Source of the DNA: Bacteroidia bacterium
Lineage (GTDB): Bacteria; Bacteroidota; Bacteroidia; J057
NCBI GenBank assembly: GCA_030430575.1
Contig: JAUIKF010000064.1
Location: forward strand, 1 to 42,511
Length of the DNA: 42,511 nt
Direction: 5' to 3'
How positions within the stretch are numbered: position 1 is the stretch's first letter; every line of letters starts with the position of its first letter. Below are positions 41,001 to 42,511 of the stretch, piece by piece. The position numbers were made by a program, and so were the translations under genes. The notes under the pieces are model-generated. The model made no database searches. It was not told the DNA's origin and was given only the letters and a program-made list of their open reading frames with translations.

Positions 41001-42511
41001 TCAATGAATTCACTCAATGCAAATGGGTTCTGATCGTTGCGGCAGTAGAAGATTCTGATCTGACCACAGTTGCCACAATTTTGCTGAGACAAGCCTGGAA
41101 CAGTTCCTTGTCCTTGAACCTCAACATTCGCTGTACAAGTCGAAACATTGCCATTCACATCAGTCACTGTCAGGGTCACTGTATTTGAGCCAGAAGTATT
41201 ACAATTGAATGTAGTTGAAGATACAGAGGTAGAAGCAATTCCACATGCATCACTTGACCCATTATTCACATCGCTGGCAACAATAGAAGTCGCCCCTGTT
41301 GGGTTTACATTTACTGTAACATCCTGACACAAGGCCGTTGGATCGGTATTGTCTTCAACTGTTACCCCTGCGGTACAAGTTGATTGGTTAGCATTGTTAT
41401 CCGTAACGGTCAAGGTCACCGTGTTTGGACTGCTAGCGATATCGTCGCAATCAAACGTATTCGGCGATACAGCTAGACTGGCAATGCCACAAGCATCACT
41501 TGAGCCATTGTCCACATCACCAGGAGTGATATTCGCATTACCACTTGCATCCAAGCTAATCGTAATATCTTGACAGATCGCTGTTGGGTTGGTGTTGTCT
41601 TCGACATTCACATCGGCTGTGCAGCTTGATTGGTTGCCGTTATTGTCCTCGACGATCAATAGGACGGTATTGCTACCCACATCATCACAATCAAAGGTCG
41701 TAACATCCGTGTCATAACTCGCAATGCCACAAGCATCACTAGAGCCATCATCTACTTGGCTGTCAGTGATAGAGGCATTGCCCGTAGGATCAAGCTGGAC
41801 GGTGATGTCCATACAAGATGCTGTTGGGTTCACATTGTCCTCAACATTCACATCGGCTGTGCAGCTCGACTGGTTACCGTTATTATCAGTAACCGTCAAG
41901 GTCACCGTATTGCTACCCACATCATTACAGTCAAAGTCCACTGGGGATGAACTATAGCTGGCAATGCCACAAGCGTCATTTGAGCCATTATCTACTTGGC
42001 TGTCAGTGATAGAGGCATTGCCCGTAGGATCAAGCTGGACGGTGATGTCCATACAAGATGCTGTTGGGTTCACATTGTCCTCAACCGCTACATCTGCGGT
42101 ACAACTTGATTGGTTGCCGTTATTGTCCTCGACGATCAATAGGACGGTATTGCTACCTACGTCATCACAATCAAACGTCGTAACATCCGTGTCATAGCTC
42201 GCAATGCCACAGGCATCACTAGAACCATCATCTACTTGGCTGTCAGTGATAGAGGCATTGCCCGTAGGATCAAGCTGGACGGTGATGTCCATACAAGATG
42301 CTGTTGGGTTCACATTGTCTTCAACATTCACATCGGCTGTGCAGCTTGATTGGTTGCCGTTATTGTCCTCGACGATCAATAGGACGGTATTGCTACCTAC
42401 GTCATCACAATCAAACGTCGTAACATCCGTGTCATAGCTCGCAATGCCACAAGCATCACTAGAGCCATCATCTACTTGGCTGTCAGTGATAGAGGCATTG
42501 CCCGTAGGATC
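37871..42511 (-). CDS. Giant Cys-rich HYR/Ig-repeat adhesin-like protein (5' end outside window)
   Basis: The frame is open from the right edge to a stop at 37871, at least 1546 residues, and the start lies beyond the window. The N-terminal part is a tandem array of ~80-residue HYR-like units, each with four Cys (SC, DACG, FDC, SSC/STC). A Cys-rich linker (NCGNCGQIRIFYC) and a series of Ig-like domains follow. A conserved-looking module (AAGHRSHLAVMTA) leads to the C-terminus, which has two calcium-loop motifs, DANANGQVQNDDD and DYDMDGQVQNDE, and ends VGRGSQVP. No YPNP-type T9SS tail is present, unlike its neighbours. It is predicted to be a surface adhesin. The CTD-bearing protein gene follows 85 bp downstream beyond a terminator. 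Confidence 0.9.
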   Translation of the reverse strand, partial: DPTGNASITDSQVDDGSSDACGIASYDTDVTTFDCDDVGSNTVLLIVEDNNGNQSSCTADVNVEDNVNPTASCMDITVQLDPTGNASITDSQVDDGSSDACGIASYDTDVTTFDCDDVGSNTVLLIVEDNNGNQSSCTADVAVEDNVNPTASCMDITVQLDPTGNASITDSQVDNGSNDACGIASYSSSPVDFDCNDVGSNTVTLTVTDNNGNQSSCTADVNVEDNVNPTASCMDITVQLDPTGNASITDSQVDDGSSDACGIASYDTDVTTFDCDDVGSNTVLLIVEDNNGNQSSCTADVNVEDNTNPTAICQDITISLDASGNANITPGDVDNGSSDACGIASLAVSPNTFDCDDIASSPNTVTLTVTDNNANQSTCTAGVTVEDNTDPTALCQDVTVNVNPTGATSIVASDVNNGSSDACGIASTSVSSTTFNCNTSGSNTVTLTVTDVNGNVSTCTANVEVQGQGTVPGLSQQNCGNCGQIRIFYCRNDQNPFALSEFIDGTADLNATYSATDTLRWYDDVGNAPAGLFNGTGEEPPIPNLNATSTTLYWVTQVDPVTGCESPAIQVRVRVRNTPDLVMTQPNSLCDGAPFDFTFYLTDNNNAADLYELYDTDPALGGSSIGSVTATNGTPDNSLNIFPGVGTHTYWVVGTNVFNRPPSCGDTVSVTIDVNALPVVDPISNITVCPGDLITVPAFSADSANAFFAWDNNNLAIGLGANGLGDIPAYTAPVNNTGADIVATISVRAIVNGCVSANETFTITIQSAPSVNPGIVGMTCSGTASGLMITTAMGSTPAASFDIVDIRVAAGLSANVGNATTGPGQAANALAGDIFTNTTSSDLTVEYDIAGSTSGGCVGDTVTAILTVKAEPVLTANLADTICSGTTSSLALTLSNGLAGASFSWTTTLPAGITGSPSSGPGTVIMDNLVNNTALPIDVIYDVTPTAGGCSGQVSQVTIRVTPFGNVVNKPLFQCDNPGTPGIATFDLTTSGNAGPYFLDAGLSNPIVGSPTAYTSTNDTVFGVQVNQFGCQDLCLIILNVGNLPQAMASDINTCDNQSTLITPTPIAGLTFNFYSDPGLTNLVAGGVASYDPMTTPANSQDTLYITATDGSCESSIATRVIVTVKAAPTPVISANLTSNSICENDTLFLSGAGGTSYSWTGPGLPGTVTQQNTLVANLVLSDSGYYYLTVGDGLGCFATDSVFVHVDSLPDPGLSNVIFVPANQGPINLIDSLLGTPLSGGVWAGPTPPYNGSMGTFDPSYFLPGVYTYTLTNPVGCQDSSSFATVTVNVVPVNAPKVSVFMLLEGVLVGTGDTTGVGGLVMHDSLRSQGLIPHSQIYGSGNFSSSTQGLASGTLTPYSHVNGGGNEAANVSTFNTTGLFAPVDWVYLELRNPADSSVVSTRSALLLRNGQVVDLDGVSPVSFNKVPAGNYLLAAGHRSHLAVMTAIPMYLDSSTTIIDFTSPFVPVAGGISSRRTFATSTQVALFAADANANGQVQNDDDTDVWQGQVGGGGYFQADYDMDGQVQNDERVKLWQKNVGRGSQVP
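41105..42511 (-). repeat. 240-bp tandem coding repeats (HYR-like units)
   Basis: Five complete units and one partial unit at the edge. Unit starts, reading the minus strand, are near 42310, 42070, 41830, 41590 and 41344. The first three spacings are exactly 240 bp; the next is 246 bp. The units starting at 42310, 42070 and 41830 and the edge unit are almost identical in DNA sequence. The last two toward the C-terminus are diverged. The array continues past the window edge. Confidence 0.92.

Noticed and set aside
41349-42437. Several similar open frames on the plus strand of the repeat array
   Set aside because: They are antisense mirrors that repeat because the coding units repeat. Their composition is not protein-like, and the minus-strand frame is continuous.
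41105-42511. Regular repeats suggesting a CRISPR array
   Set aside because: The period is 240 bp, there are no short unique spacers, and the repeats are in frame inside one long coding sequence.

Overview
The window looks like a chromosomal segment of a mid-GC member of the Bacteroidota, probably close to the Saprospiraceae/Lewinella group. Five secreted proteins carry type IX secretion (T9SS) C-terminal sorting domains. There is an A2M/TonB-plug fusion protein, a LytS/LytTR two-component pair, a PadR plus FtsX-like permease pair, AT-rich leaders without Shine-Dalgarno sequences, and gene gaps packed with palindromic repeats. No tRNA, rRNA, CRISPR array, transposase gene or prophage is visible.

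Layout. Positions 1-7150 carry short plus-strand genes: an unknown Cys-cluster protein, an AraC-type regulator, a pirin, two unknown proteins (the second clearly AT-rich) and a tight cassette of cupin protein, small unknown protein and standalone asparagine-synthetase-like PP-loop enzyme. From 7208 to 16729 the minus strand carries a secreted PKD protein, the 1954-residue A2M/TonB-plug protein and a P-loop ATPase/PD-(D/E)XK-like protein. A plus-strand phosphoesterase-family protein follows. Then come a minus-strand PadR/permease operon (17934-20877) and a plus-strand lipoprotein, LytS-type kinase and LytTR regulator (21466-24168). A helical-repeat-like protein lies on the minus strand. Two large T9SS cargo proteins, 3-hydroxyanthranilate dioxygenase and an alpha/beta hydrolase follow on the plus strand. 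The last 9.5 kb is minus-strand: three secreted proteins, a glyoxalase-II-like enzyme, and a giant Cys-rich adhesin-like protein that runs off the right edge with 240-bp near-identical repeats.

How the genes work together. The main theme is cell-surface export: signal peptides, PKD/Ig-like/FN3-like modules and T9SS tails recur, and four of the proteins share the same module just before the tail. The giant protein instead ends in two calcium-loop (dockerin-like) motifs, and the 903-residue cargo has dockerin-like and cohesin-like segments. Regulation is local: PadR with its own permease, an AraC regulator beside a pirin, and a kinase/regulator pair beside a lipoprotein.

The best candidates for something undescribed are the cupin/unknown/PP-loop cassette at 5066-7147, the 50-bp perfect palindrome built from four TAACCGTT boxes at 21048-21097, and the layered small repeat elements. 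One of these is a roughly 20-bp CCCTGAG...CGAAGGG module that can be seen as an insertion inside other repeats.
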